From positions 558,001 through 622,000 of the forward strand of contig OZ245030.1 in the NCBI GenBank assembly GCA_965223985.1: a stretch of 64,000 nucleotides of DNA, in the 5' to 3' direction. Positions within the stretch are counted from its first letter, which is position 1. Each line of letters begins with the position of its first letter. The DNA is from JAPPKS01 sp963667895 (GTDB lineage: Bacteria; Poribacteria; WGA-4E; PCPOR2b). Below are positions 1 through 9,300 of this stretch, one piece after another. The notes under the pieces are model-generated. The model made no database searches. It was not told the DNA's origin and saw only the letters and a list, made by a program, of their open reading frames with translations. A program made the position numbers and the translations under genes.

Positions 1-916
1 AACGGAGGTTGCGACGTCGTACGACCGTGTCCGCGAATTCCCAGATTTTCTCGTCGTTTTCTTCCTCCCTCTTTTCTTCGCTTACGAACGAGTCTGTCTT
101 AAAGATGGGAAAAAAGAGGTTTTCCTTGGTCTTAGGTGGAACAAAACCACTTTCGTAGATGAAGATGAGTTCACCAAAACCGGGAGCGGGCAGAGGAGGT
201 TCTCCATAAAACTCCGCGTAACGCTCCGCATCTTCATTGAATCCCAAAAACCGTGCGAGCCGAGCAAGTGAATGTCCGATGTCTTCAGGGAGTGAAACGC
301 CAAGTTGTTCCGCGTAACGCTGATACCCCGCCTCCGCCCAATGATAGGCAATGTATGCGTTATTCCAGTCTTTTTCCCATTCGTAGAGAATGCCCGAAAG
401 ATAGGCGACGAACGCTGCACCTGCAAAATTGTAGGTTGCATCTTCATCGGCGTAGTATTGGAGAAGTTGCCCTGCGCGCCGACATTCCACCAAGGCATCG
501 TCTGGAAGATTCAGATAGACGTAGTTGAGGGCGCGGTAGTAGTGGATAAGCAGCCTTTCGTAGCGTGTGCCTGGATATGGACGAACAGCATCTGAGGTCA
601 GAAGTGATGCAATTTCCCGCGAAATTCTTTTCGTGTAAAGATCTTCAGCGATTATCTCCGCGCGCTCAAACACCTGATTGCTTTCCTCAAAGCGATTAGC
701 GTAGTGGGCGATGAGACCTCGCTCAAATAGATAGGGGAGCTTTCTTTTTTTCGAATTTTCTTCATCGAGATGCGCTAATGCGGTTTCAAATTCTCCTCGC
801 TCAATTGCGAGTCGTACTTCGTGCATACTGTAGCCGCTGCATCCGATTAAAGCTGGCAGAATAAGCGAGAAACCCACTCTCCATTTGAAAAATTGTTGGT
901 ATAAGTGTGTCGTCAA
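1..916 (-). CDS. TPR-like lipoprotein, COG3014-like (partial, non-ATG start)
   Basis: The reverse strand is open in one frame from about 961 down to the window edge, and the gene runs off the left end. No ATG lies in this frame, so simple ORF calls miss it. TTG at 914-916 or at 959-961 are possible starts. The N-terminus has basic residues, a hydrophobic stretch and a lipobox-like end (ALIGC), so I infer an exported lipoprotein. The rest is rich in helical Ala/Leu/Tyr/Glu repeats such as DDALVECRRAGQLLQYY and WNNAYIAYHWAEAGYQRY, which look like TPR units. It follows the LpoB-like gene on the same strand after about 120 bp. COG3014-type TPR lipoproteins are known next to LpoB-like genes in other phyla. 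That pairing supports a cell-envelope role, but the molecular function is unknown. Confidence 0.75.
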   Translation of the reverse strand, partial: MTTHLYQQFFKWRVGFSLILPALIGCSGYSMHEVRLAIERGEFETALAHLDEENSKKRKLPYLFERGLIAHYANRFEESNQVFERAEIIAEDLYTKRISREIASLLTSDAVRPYPGTRYERLLIHYYRALNYVYLNLPDDALVECRRAGQLLQYYADEDATYNFAGAAFVAYLSGILYEWEKDWNNAYIAYHWAEAGYQRYAEQLGVSLPEDIGHSLARLARFLGFNEDAERYAEFYGEPPLPAPGFGELIFIYESGFVPPKTKENLFFPIFKTDSFVSEEKREEENDEKIWEFADTVVRRRNLR

Positions 917-1036
917 CAGACGATAGAGGAAAGGTCTATTTTGGCGAGGTTTAACCGACAATTGTAACGATAGAAACAAGGTGCCAATTCGCCGGCTTAA
1001 AGAGGCTGTGTGGGGAAAGAATTGCGTCGGCATGCA

Positions 1037-1657
1037 CTAGAAGACAGCCTTCTTACGTTCGATGAGTTTCTTAATTTTCTTCTGTCCCAACCAAACCTTC
1101 TGGTTTGTCTCGATATTCGTGAGGTTGAGATCCGCTTGGTAATAGGTGACCTGTGTTCCACCCTCTCGATCTTGGATGGTGTTGATTTCACCGGTCATCA
1201 TGTAGTCTGCTCCCTGCTCACGTCCCATCCCCTTGATAGTTTCGACACTTGCGAACTCCCTCTGATCTTCCTTTTCGGCGCGAAGTTCACCCCGTTCTTC
1301 TGCACTAGCGACGACGGCAACTCGACCCGAATTTATGATAGCACGTTCAATATCGTTGATAAATGTATTAATCGCGATGTGTTCCATGCTCTTGTTACGA
1401 ATCGCTCCAACGATGACGATAGGCTTCACGCCTCTGGAGTGGGTCATGTGATTCGTGATCCATGGGTGATTCAGACAGTCCAGAATTATCGCCTCGGAAA
1501 CCTCACGGGAATCCGTATCGTTCCATCGCCCTGATAGGTCAATCGTGGTGTCCGCTTCAATGCGCTCTACATTTTTTTGGGAACTGCACCCGGGAACGGC
1601 AATTATCAGAACAAGGAAACAAACCCCTGACAAATAGTGTTTCGCTATCTTTTTCAT
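1037..1657 (-). CDS. LpoB-like lipoprotein (penicillin-binding protein activator family)
   Basis: A 206-residue lipoprotein: residues 1-24 form a signal peptide with lipobox IAVPGC. The mature part has a Trp/Asn-Asp pattern typical of LpoB-like proteins (DLSGRWNDTDS), then VIVGAIRNKSMEHIAINTF and a C-terminal part with GADYMMTGEINTIQDREGG. LpoB of E. coli is an outer-membrane lipoprotein that activates the peptidoglycan synthase PBP1b. The homologous family (PF13036) is much broader, and many members have no proven PBP partner, so the role here is inferred. It is upstream of the TPR-like lipoprotein on the same strand, probably in one operon. It starts at an ATG followed by two Lys codons. 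Confidence 0.8.
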   Translation of the reverse strand: MKKIAKHYLSGVCFLVLIIAVPGCSSQKNVERIEADTTIDLSGRWNDTDSREVSEAIILDCLNHPWITNHMTHSRGVKPIVIVGAIRNKSMEHIAINTFINDIERAIINSGRVAVVASAEERGELRAEKEDQREFASVETIKGMGREQGADYMMTGEINTIQDREGGTQVTYYQADLNLTNIETNQKVWLGQKKIKKLIERKKAVF

Positions 1658-1880
1658 AATATCTTCCTAAATTTCTTATGGATTCACTCCGATTGTACGG
1701 TTGTAGGAATGTCTTCAATCTATGCAATTTGCATAGACCGTAGCGGTTCTATAAGGATAAATCTCGCTACAAAGTATCATTTGCATCTAACATCTCCACT
1801 GCATCGGCATCTCGTGCAATCTACGCTGAATTTCAGACGACAGCGTCTCGTTCGTATGATCAGACTTCTCCTAACTCTAG

Positions 1881-2744
1881 CTATTGGCGAATGAACTTCT
1901 GGAGCCGTCCCTCTACCGCCACCTCGCCTACGTAAAGATCTCCATGGGAGTCCATCCAGATTCCGTGTGGCGCACCGAGGAACTCACCGGGCACCGCGCT
2001 TTTTCTCGTGCCACCCCACTTAGTAATCGGTTTGCCGTCAAGCGTGTAGATACTGACTTGACCTTCTGCTTCGGCGATGTAAACCGCCTCCTCATTCGGG
2101 TCGAAATATACCGTATCAGGGCGCCGCATACCGGTCCACTCTGTTAAGAAATGACCGTCAGTATCGAAGATTTGAATGCGATTGTTCTCTCGGTCGCAGA
2201 TCCAAACACGGTCATGTTTGTCTATTCGCACGCAATGTGATAGTGCGAATTGCCCTTGCCCACTACCTCGCTCGCCCCAAGACAGCAACAGTTTGCCATC
2301 TGGCGAATATTTATGGACTCGTGCATTCCCATATCCATCCGAAATGAACAACGCTCCGGTTGAAGCAATTGCCAAATCTGTTGGAAGATTAAACGGGGCA
2401 CCGTCCTCTGGGGCGGGATGACCAGGAACGCCGAGCGTCATCACTAGTTTTCCATTTGGATTGAGCTTGCGGACGCAATGGCTGTTACGCTCGGTGCAGT
2501 AAACGTTGTCGTCAGCATCAATGTAGATACCGTGTGCATCCTCCAGGAAATCCTCTCCCCACGATGCCAGAAAGTTTCCGTCATGGTCAAAGACAACCAG
2601 CGGGTGTTCGCTGCGCGAGTAAACATAAACGCGATCCTGCGAATCACACGCTACCGCCGGAATCCATCCCCATGTCCAACCTTCTGGCAACGCCCCCCAA
2701 CCCGCTGCAACTTTGTAAGTGTATTTGCCTGAACCGTATACCAT
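1881..2744 (-). CDS. NHL-repeat beta-propeller protein
   Basis: A 287-residue protein made almost entirely of NHL-type repeats. Examples are DSQDRVYVYSRSEHPLVVFD, GTEDNVYCTERN-like and HDRVWICDRENNRIQIFD blocks spaced about 45-50 residues apart, enough for a six-bladed propeller. It resembles the propeller part of peptidyl-alpha-hydroxyglycine alpha-amidating lyase homologues common in Planctomycetes- and Poribacteria-like genomes. No signal peptide is seen, so it may be cytoplasmic. A GAGGT motif precedes the ATG (complement of about 2750-2755). NHL propellers usually bind ligands or partners, so no enzymatic reaction can be assigned. Confidence 0.8.
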   Translation of the reverse strand: MVYGSGKYTYKVAAGWGALPEGWTWGWIPAVACDSQDRVYVYSRSEHPLVVFDHDGNFLASWGEDFLEDAHGIYIDADDNVYCTERNSHCVRKLNPNGKLVMTLGVPGHPAPEDGAPFNLPTDLAIASTGALFISDGYGNARVHKYSPDGKLLLSWGERGSGQGQFALSHCVRIDKHDRVWICDRENNRIQIFDTDGHFLTEWTGMRRPDTVYFDPNEEAVYIAEAEGQVSIYTLDGKPITKWGGTRKSAVPGEFLGAPHGIWMDSHGDLYVGEVAVEGRLQKFIRQ

Positions 2745-2817
2745 ATTGGTTATACCTCTTGAAAAATTCTATAATCGGCAAAAATCAACGTGCTAAAAAT
2801 TCTAACAACAGTAAAGC

Positions 2818-3768
2818 CTACAACTCATTCACTGGAAAACGTGGTGTCCCGCCTTGCAAAACTGTTACTACATCCTTTACTGCAGTGTCGCACATCCTAT
2901 CAATAGCCTCTTCCGTTTTATACGCCGTCCACGGCGTCGCGATAACGTTGTCCAGTTGAACGAGTGAATCATCTGGCGCGCAGGGCGCGGGGTCATGTAC
3001 GTCCATTGCTGCACCTGCAATTTCCTTTGCCTTTAGTACATTAATCAAGGCATCCTTCACCACAACACTCGGTCTGCTAGTGTTTACCAGATAGGCATCC
3101 TTCTTCATCAACTTCAACCTTCGCTCATCTATTAGCCCTAGCGTGTGCTCATTGAGCGCGGTGTGCAGAGTTACAATGTCGGACTGAGCCATCAATTCAT
3201 CCAGCGGAACGTATCGGATTTGCCAGTTCTCAGCGAAAGCATGGTCATGATAGATGTCATACGCGAGGACGCTTGCATCAAATCCTCTTACTCTCTTAAT
3301 GACTTCCTGGCCTATTGCACCAACCCCGATAACACCCAGGGTCATACTTGACAATTCTCTGCCTGCGAACTGCTTCCACTCTCCGTTTTTCATCTCCTGA
3401 ACCATAGCGGGAATATTTCTTAATAGGCATAGGATTAGACCAAGAGTGAAATCGGATACAGCATGCATTCCTGCGCCCGGAGTCGTCGTAACCCAGACAA
3501 TATTCTTTGTCGCCGCTCCTAAGTCAACTTGGTCATAGCCGGCTCCCGTCCGAGCGATGATCTTCAGCTTGTCAGCCGCCCGAAAGACCTTATTAGTATA
3601 CTGTTCACCTCCGGCAATGACCGCGTCTATATCCCGTATTTTCCGGCAGAATTCATCCTCCGTTAAGCAACTCAGCGAGTCGTCTATTATTTCACAGCCA
3701 TTCTTCTTCAAGTAAGTTCTAGCATCATTGGTTAAATAGTGTTGCGTATTGATCACGTTAAATGCCAT
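2818..3768 (-). CDS. D-isomer-specific 2-hydroxyacid dehydrogenase homologue with altered active site
   Basis: A 316-residue protein of the D-2-hydroxyacid dehydrogenase superfamily. RTGAGYDQVDLGA lies in the catalytic domain and GVGAIGQEVIKRV is the Rossmann glycine motif (around residue 150). In active enzymes the catalytic triad is Arg in an N-x-x-R motif, Glu in the DVFxxEP motif and His in a TPH motif. Here Arg is kept (NTSRPS), but the Glu position reads DVHDPAP (Ala) and the His position reads ATPWTAY (Trp). NAD(H) binding should be intact, while hydride transfer by the usual mechanism is doubtful. It has a strong upstream promoter (3834-3862) and appears monocistronic. It may be a reductase with a changed mechanism or a catalytically dead binding protein. 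Confidence 0.8.
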   Translation of the reverse strand: MAFNVINTQHYLTNDARTYLKKNGCEIIDDSLSCLTEDEFCRKIRDIDAVIAGGEQYTNKVFRAADKLKIIARTGAGYDQVDLGAATKNIVWVTTTPGAGMHAVSDFTLGLILCLLRNIPAMVQEMKNGEWKQFAGRELSSMTLGVIGVGAIGQEVIKRVRGFDASVLAYDIYHDHAFAENWQIRYVPLDELMAQSDIVTLHTALNEHTLGLIDERRLKLMKKDAYLVNTSRPSVVVKDALINVLKAKEIAGAAMDVHDPAPCAPDDSLVQLDNVIATPWTAYKTEEAIDRMCDTAVKDVVTVLQGGTPRFPVNEL

Positions 3769-3833
3769 TGGCTGATACTCTTGCTCCTCTTTAGTTTATT
3801 TGGTATTGTTACTGTTACACGAGTATGAGCCAC

Positions 3834-3862
3834 AGTATAGATCATAATAGAAACCTTGTCAA
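3834..3862 (-). promoter_or_regulatory. sigma-70-type promoter for the 2-hydroxyacid dehydrogenase homologue
   Basis: On the reverse strand TTGACA (complement of 3857-3862) and TATACT (complement of 3834-3839) are separated by exactly 17 bp. The -35 box is a full consensus match and the -10 box has one mismatch. It lies about 65 bp upstream of the ATG at 3768, which gives a short leader. Confidence 0.65.
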
Positions 3863-4006
3863 TATATTTTTGGGTCCTCAAAAAAAGATTTGAAGGTTGG
3901 TAAAATTTGTTAGGTGTAGTGTATAATAGATAATCTTCATAATCCGAATAGGTGAACGGAAGCCCAGTGGGAATATGTTCACTTCAATCCAAAATGGAGG
4001 AAAGTG

Positions 4007-4765
4007 ATGACAGCTAAGGACGTGCTAATCACCGGAATGAGTGGGTTGATTGGAGGCGTAGTGTACAATCACTTAGCAGGCAAGTACACATTGAGCGCAC
4101 TCAACCGTCGTGATGTGCCGGGAATCAAGTTATATCAGGCAGATATTGCAAATCTAGATGCCATACGGCCGGCTTTTGAAGGGGTGGATGTGGTAGTGCA
4201 TCTAGCAGCAATGGCCAAAGGGGACGCAACGTGGGAAGAGGTGCTGGAACCGAATATCATTGGAACCTATAACGTCTTCGAGGCGTCACGGCAAGCGGGC
4301 GTAAAACGCATCGTCTACGCTAGCAGCGGCTCAACGATTAATCGGTGGGAACTGGATTTTCCATATAGCGCTTTAGCCCAAGGACGTTACGATGAAGCTC
4401 CCGAAAAGTGGGAGAAAATAACGCACAGGTCGCCGGTACGCCCGGATGGACTTTACGGAGCCAGCAAGGTATGGGGAGAAGCGTTGGCGCGGCATTTCTC
4501 GGACAACTGTGGCATTTCTACCATCTGCATTCGCATCGGCGCAGTTACGCCCGAAAATCGTCCGCGACAGCCACGTGAGTTTTCGGTCTGGTGCAGTCAT
4601 CAAGACATTGCCCAGATGGTAGAAAAGTGTATTGAAGCGCCTGACAGCGTGCGGTTTGACATCTTCTATGCGGTTTCAAATAACAAATGGGGTTACCGGG
4701 ACTTCTCGCACGCACGTGAAGTCATCGGCTTTGAACCACAGGATTCCGCGGAGACACATCGATAG
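4007..4765 (+). CDS. uronate-dehydrogenase-like NAD-dependent SDR
   Basis: An extended short-chain dehydrogenase of about 252 residues. The N-terminal glycine motif is TGMSGLIGGVV, the catalytic Tyr-Lys pair is YGASKVWGEA, and a Ser-rich strand YASSGST precedes them. Length and C-terminal blocks (CIRIGAVTPENRPRQ, SHQDIAQMVEKCIEAP, AVSNNKWGYRDF, GFEPQDSAE) match uronate dehydrogenases better than sugar epimerases. Those enzymes oxidise galacturonate or glucuronate to aldaro-lactones with NAD. GGAGG at 3996-4000 is correctly spaced for ATG 4007; an in-frame GTG at 4004 is a less likely start. The flanking Gfo/Idh/MocA gene fits sugar catabolism, but exact substrate is inference. Confidence 0.78.
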   Translation: MTAKDVLITGMSGLIGGVVYNHLAGKYTLSALNRRDVPGIKLYQADIANLDAIRPAFEGVDVVVHLAAMAKGDATWEEVLEPNIIGTYNVFEASRQAGVKRIVYASSGSTINRWELDFPYSALAQGRYDEAPEKWEKITHRSPVRPDGLYGASKVWGEALARHFSDNCGISTICIRIGAVTPENRPRQPREFSVWCSHQDIAQMVEKCIEAPDSVRFDIFYAVSNNKWGYRDFSHAREVIGFEPQDSAETHR

Positions 4766-4906
4766 CCCATAGCATCGCTCTTTTGTTGTTTCAGAAACAC
4801 AATGTGATGCGGTTTTGACTCTCGACAAGCTACCCACTGATTAGGTAGGTCTTTGATTGCGTCAAGTCCTAAGCAATTCCTATTGTTGGATGAATCGGTC
4901 GTTTCC

Positions 4907-5911
4907 TCATTTTAATGCTTTGCCATCTCTTACGCCACAGCCGGCTAATAGCACGCCTTGAACCGTAAGGTCGTGTGCTAACGTGTAATCTGGCCCCTTG
5001 ACTCCCCGAATGCAAGCGGACAGTTCGCTCAAAAGCGACGGAAACTCCTCCGGAGGAGCGATTGTCACGTGCTGCCACCCTGTCTGGTAATCCTCAACGG
5101 GTCGTTCCAGACATAGACTGAGATTGGATGATCCAATTTGAGTGTGGATGGCAGTGCCTTCGGTGCCGTAGACCTCAATACGGCGTGTCCGATCCATCCC
5201 TACATGCATGGCTGCGGTTTCAATGGTGCCAAGACCGCTCTCGAACTCATGTACAACGACCGCGTTGTCCACGTGAATCGGATTGTCTCCATAGTGTTTT
5301 CCCAAGACGGGATACACATGCTTCGGTTTCCCCATCGCCGCAACCATCAAATCCACTAAATGACCAGCCATCTCGAAATAGACAGCGCCGTGGTACATGC
5401 CGAATTCCGATTCCAACTGTGGATGCCACGCCTTGGGCTTAGGAATATGCCCGCGATAGTAGAAAATATCTCCCAACGCACCAGATTTGACCAAACGGAG
5501 TATCTCATGGACAGCAAGATTGTAGCGCCACATATACGCCATCTGAAGCATCAGTCCCTTGCGTGCCGCGATTCCCTGAACGCGCTTTAGGTGTTCCAGG
5601 TCCACGCCCGCCGGCTTTTCTAACAACACATGTTTACCTGCTTCCAATGCACGTTGAGTATAGTCTAGATTTTGGTAAACATGTCCCTCAACAACCACTG
5701 CTTCGGCGTCGCTATCCAGTACGGCTTGGAGAGAGGGAAAAACCGGGATGGAGGGTAGAAATTCAGTCCACTCTTTCCTTTTCTGAATGACATCAACATC
5801 AGGATCATACATCCCAATTAGCTGAAACTCGTCAGGACGTTGAGCTGTCTCCCGTACGTGCATAACGGCGTGACTGTGCCAAACGCCCAAGAAGGCAAAT
5901 TTGAGTGGCAT
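4907..5911 (-). CDS. Gfo/Idh/MocA family oxidoreductase
   Basis: A protein of about 334 residues with an N-terminal Rossmann fold (FAFLGVWHSHAVMHV), a strand ending in AVVVEGHVYQN, and the family-defining EKPAGVDLEHLKR motif near residue 95. The C-terminal alpha/beta domain includes YHGAVYFEMAGHLVDLM. These enzymes oxidise or reduce sugars, inositols and related polyols with NAD(P). The substrate cannot be told from sequence. An ATG at 5923 is also in frame, but a GGAGA motif sits 7 bases before ATG 5911, which I prefer. It is convergent with the uronate-dehydrogenase-like gene. Confidence 0.85.
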   Translation of the reverse strand: MPLKFAFLGVWHSHAVMHVRETAQRPDEFQLIGMYDPDVDVIQKRKEWTEFLPSIPVFPSLQAVLDSDAEAVVVEGHVYQNLDYTQRALEAGKHVLLEKPAGVDLEHLKRVQGIAARKGLMLQMAYMWRYNLAVHEILRLVKSGALGDIFYYRGHIPKPKAWHPQLESEFGMYHGAVYFEMAGHLVDLMVAAMGKPKHVYPVLGKHYGDNPIHVDNAVVVHEFESGLGTIETAAMHVGMDRTRRIEVYGTEGTAIHTQIGSSNLSLCLERPVEDYQTGWQHVTIAPPEEFPSLLSELSACIRGVKGPDYTLAHDLTVQGVLLAGCGVRDGKALK

Positions 5912-5951
5912 CGTTGTCTCCATGTTGATACAGCGGTGTAAGCGAGTCCTT

Positions 5952-6950
5952 TTATTGCGTTGGCGGTCTGATAATGGACAGAATTTCAGATTTGGTCAGG
6001 CTACGTACGTTGAATTTGAGCTTTTCAAAAAACGGAGTAAGATCTTCGCCGGCTACCTTACTCAAGTAATATACAAGAACGCTCGTGCTCATCCGATTCG
6101 GTGTTTTTTCGTATATCTTTTCTTTTTCAATTAAACGGAAAACCTTTGCGTAAAAGTCTTCCCCAAAACGAGATTTCAGTGCCGAAACGAGCGAATAAGA
6201 GTAATCATATCTCCATTTGGTAAGCGCAAGAATATCTAGTGTACCAGATTCCCAATCTTGAACCAAATTTGCGCCATCAGGGTTGACTTTAATGTTGCTC
6301 TCAATGTCAATTTCACCAAAATACCCACGTTTTACATATTCAACTTCGACTAACACCGACATTCCTTCCGCAAACCATGAAGGGATGTTATAGATTTCCG
6401 TGAAAGCGTGGGTTAATTCGTGTGCTTGAGTCCCTTTTTGTTGCACCATGTTCAGCGGGAAACGCATTTGCGCGCTAGTAACTTGCTTAACAAGCTGATC
6501 CCCTTTAACGGAAATCTGAGAGGTAGAGGCGGTTGTTGCCCTATGTATCCGGCCTTGAATAGGCGGTAAAAGTAAGACGTCAATTCGGTAGTTAGGTTCA
6601 AATTTCAAAATGTTGTGAACGAATTTGTAGAAACTCTCCAAGGACACCAATATCCCCTGACCTGTGTCCTGTCGTTCTTGCGCTTCATCAAAATCCTCAT
6701 GCTGTAGCAGCGTTTCGTGAAAGGTCAATGTGTAGTGTTCGCTATTGACTACTAACCCATCAGGGGTTGCGTTAAATTCGGAAGTAGGTCGCTCATATAG
6801 CACGTGACGTTCTACTCGTTCCTTCTTGATTCGTTCTTGTCTTCGCTGTTGTGCTTCGTTTAATGCAGTACAACCTGTGAAGAAGAACACAGCCAGAAGC
6901 AAAATCAATGTATAGCTGAGGCTGCTGCGAGATTGTCTAAGGGATTTCAT
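5952..6950 (-). CDS. Lipoprotein with MA-type zinc metallopeptidase domain
   Basis: A 332-residue protein with a signal peptide and lipobox (FFFTGCTALN, Cys near residue 27). Then comes a charged linker and a gluzincin-like catalytic core: HELTHAFTEIYNIPSWFAEG, around residues 175-195. This has the HExxH zinc motif and the downstream Glu in the FAEG segment, as in peptidase MA-like proteins. A C-terminal helical region follows (YSLVSALKSRFGEDFYAKVF). It is predicted to be anchored in a membrane and face the periplasm or outside. AGGAG precedes the ATG. The peptide substrate is unknown. Confidence 0.78.
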   Translation of the reverse strand: MKSLRQSRSSLSYTLILLLAVFFFTGCTALNEAQQRRQERIKKERVERHVLYERPTSEFNATPDGLVVNSEHYTLTFHETLLQHEDFDEAQERQDTGQGILVSLESFYKFVHNILKFEPNYRIDVLLLPPIQGRIHRATTASTSQISVKGDQLVKQVTSAQMRFPLNMVQQKGTQAHELTHAFTEIYNIPSWFAEGMSVLVEVEYVKRGYFGEIDIESNIKVNPDGANLVQDWESGTLDILALTKWRYDYSYSLVSALKSRFGEDFYAKVFRLIEKEKIYEKTPNRMSTSVLVYYLSKVAGEDLTPFFEKLKFNVRSLTKSEILSIIRPPTQ

Positions 6951-6984
6951 CGGTTGTTCTCCTTAGTGAAGTTAACGACGAGAA

Positions 6985-7752
6985 TCAAAACGCTGCGTCG
7001 TAACATGTATGCTTCAAGAAAGCCAGCATCCGCATCCGCTTCGGTGTCGCGTCTTCAAACAGTTCAGGTGTATAATAGCCTCCGTCCTTGTGGTAGAGCC
7101 ATTTTAGATGGTCTTCTTCCTCTGGGGTCCCTGGTTTCTGGAGGTAGTTGATGTAGATTGCTCGTCGTCCCACTCCTTCGCCGAACGCGGCGTGATAGAG
7201 TTTTACATTGAAAATTACGACATCCCCCGGATTGGACGCGATGGGGTAGGTGCCGGGAACATCCTTTCCTAACGGCAGGATGTCTCCGCTATACTGTTCC
7301 ATTCGTTGGCGGTAAGGCAAAAATTGGCTACCCGGCAGCACTGAGAGACATCCGGTGTTTGCGTGGACTGGATCTAGGTAAAGAACAACTTTCAGGTGAA
7401 TATGTCCTTCGGGCGATACATCGTCGTGATGCCACCGAGTGTTACCAAACCGATACGCGCCTTCGGATGTGCTAAACACAAAATCCTCGCCGAGCAATTC
7501 CTCGACCACCTCACTGACCGCGTCACTGTCAAGCAGGTGGTGATAGATCTCTGGATTATGCTCAAAGAACCGCATCACCCCTATGGTCTTGTTAACATTT
7601 GTGTATGGTTCCTTCAACCTTGGTCCCGCGGCCTCCCGCAACGTCCCATCAAACGCCTTGGTGTAGGTGTGTATCTCATCCAGTGGAATGAAGTTCTTCA
7701 GAAGAACAAATCCTAGGGTTTCGAACTGGTGTTTTTGGGTATCAGTAAGCAT
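6985..7752 (-). CDS. Phytanoyl-CoA dioxygenase (PhyH) family protein
   Basis: A 255-residue Fe(II)/2-oxoglutarate-dependent oxygenase. Seen directly: the iron-binding HxD pair in RWHHDDVSPEG, the distal His in VKLYHAAFGEG, and the 2-oxoglutarate-binding Arg in GRRAIYINYL. GCLSVLPGSQ is the usual family block between them. Such enzymes hydroxylate small molecules or CoA esters. Poribacteria-like genomes carry large numbers of them and most substrates are unknown. The gene stands alone, just upstream of the MA-peptidase lipoprotein on the same strand (34 bp gap), so the two may be co-transcribed. Confidence 0.85.
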   Translation of the reverse strand: MLTDTQKHQFETLGFVLLKNFIPLDEIHTYTKAFDGTLREAAGPRLKEPYTNVNKTIGVMRFFEHNPEIYHHLLDSDAVSEVVEELLGEDFVFSTSEGAYRFGNTRWHHDDVSPEGHIHLKVVLYLDPVHANTGCLSVLPGSQFLPYRQRMEQYSGDILPLGKDVPGTYPIASNPGDVVIFNVKLYHAAFGEGVGRRAIYINYLQKPGTPEEEDHLKWLYHKDGGYYTPELFEDATPKRMRMLAFLKHTCYDAAF

Positions 7753-7933
7753 TTCTCAGTCCCCATTTGTTATATTAACTAAACGAACGGATTGAAGATT
7801 GGAATTATCATATCATGAAAAGGGAATTATTGCAACGCTATAAGGACAACCGACTTTTCGTGCTTGCAATCGCCCACAGCTTTTGGTAATATACTCAAAT
7901 CTGAATACTGACACTCAAACGGAGGGGAAAATA

Positions 7934-9205
7934 ATGGAACTACCGAGGATGATACGTGTGAAACAACGATTTGAGGCGCCAGTTGTTAACAATCTTCCCA
8001 CGGCTATTACCGCCGAATTGGACCGTGTTGACGTCGCATCAATTGTGGGTAAGGGTAGCAGCGTCGCCGTAACTGCGGGGAGTCGCGGTGTTGCAGACAT
8101 TGCTGTAATCGTTAAGGCGACGGTCGATTACCTCAAACGAATCGGCGTCAAGCCGTTCATCGTGCCGGCGATGGGAAGTCACGGCGGCGCCACCGCGGAG
8201 GGACAGCGTGAGGTGTTGGCGCATTATGGAATTACCGAAGAAAGTATGGGGGTACCGATCAAGGCTACCATGGATGTAGTGGAAATCGGTCAGACAGCAG
8301 ACAAATTGCCGGTGTTTTTGGATCGGTACGCCGCCCAAGCCGATTATATCCTTCCCCTCAATCGAATCAAAGCCCATACGGACTTCAGTGGTTCTATTGA
8401 AAGCGGTCTAATGAAGATAATGGCGATTGGGTTGGGTAAACAGAAGGGAGCAAATACGTACCATCGTGCGTCTGTTCATCACGGTTTCGAACATATCATT
8501 ACTACGGTAGGTAGTCTGGTGCTGGGGACTGGTAAAGTCGCATTTGGGATTGGACTTATCGAAAACGCGTACGAGCAGACGGCGAAAGTTGTTGCATTGA
8601 GATCTGATGAAATGATATCTGGGGAACGTGAACTTCTGATTGAATCCAAAGCCCTTATGGGGCGACTACCTTTTGACACGCTGGATTTCCTGATTGTGGA
8701 CTATATGGGGAAAAATATCAGTGGGACAGGGATGGACACAAACATCATTGGTAGACGGATGCAAACTTTAGGGATAGAACCTGAGAAACCCAGGATTCTA
8801 CGAATCTTCGTTCGAGATGTGACAGATGCCAGCGATGGCAATGCTACGGGAATTGGTCTGGCAGATTTCTCGACGACGCGTCTCGTAGAAAAGATTGACC
8901 GACATGCTACGTATATGAATGGCATCACCGGCTTGGCTCCCCAGAAATCGAGAATCCCCTTCCACTACGACACCGATCGGGAAGCTATTGAGATAGCGTT
9001 GCAGACAATCGGGCTGACTTCGCCTGAGCAGGCGAGCGTAATTCGCATTGAGAACACCCTGAAACTGACGGAAGTAGACATCTCCGAATCGCTGCTTGAA
9101 GCGGCAAAAATGCGCAGCGATTTGGAGATCATCGGCAAGTTGAGTTCGTTTGAATTTGACTCTGCGGGTAACCTGTTGCCGTTCACAATCTATAGATTTG
9201 CATAA
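7934..9205 (+). CDS. Lactate-racemase-like DUF2088 family protein
   Basis: A protein of about 423 residues of the LarA/DUF2088 superfamily. Conserved blocks seen are TAGSRGVADIA, PAMGSHGGATAEGQ, LPLNRIKAHTDFSG, ESGLMKIMAIGLGKQKGA and GTGMDTNIIGR. An in-frame TTG at 7883 would add 17 residues, but a strong GGAGGGG at 7921-7927 precedes ATG 7934, so I choose that. Lactate racemase LarA uses a nickel-pincer cofactor. This member is a distant branch, and I cannot say it binds nickel or racemises lactate. A second, closer LarA homologue lies at 42400-43656. Confidence 0.8.
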   Translation: MELPRMIRVKQRFEAPVVNNLPTAITAELDRVDVASIVGKGSSVAVTAGSRGVADIAVIVKATVDYLKRIGVKPFIVPAMGSHGGATAEGQREVLAHYGITEESMGVPIKATMDVVEIGQTADKLPVFLDRYAAQADYILPLNRIKAHTDFSGSIESGLMKIMAIGLGKQKGANTYHRASVHHGFEHIITTVGSLVLGTGKVAFGIGLIENAYEQTAKVVALRSDEMISGERELLIESKALMGRLPFDTLDFLIVDYMGKNISGTGMDTNIIGRRMQTLGIEPEKPRILRIFVRDVTDASDGNATGIGLADFSTTRLVEKIDRHATYMNGITGLAPQKSRIPFHYDTDREAIEIALQTIGLTSPEQASVIRIENTLKLTEVDISESLLEAAKMRSDLEIIGKLSSFEFDSAGNLLPFTIYRFA

Positions 9206-9300
9206 TTCGAATCTAAGAGTCTGATGGCTACCTGAAGCGTTGAACGTGTGATTACTGCATTATCAGCTACAATTTAGAGCCAGATTAAGGAATCTCAGAC

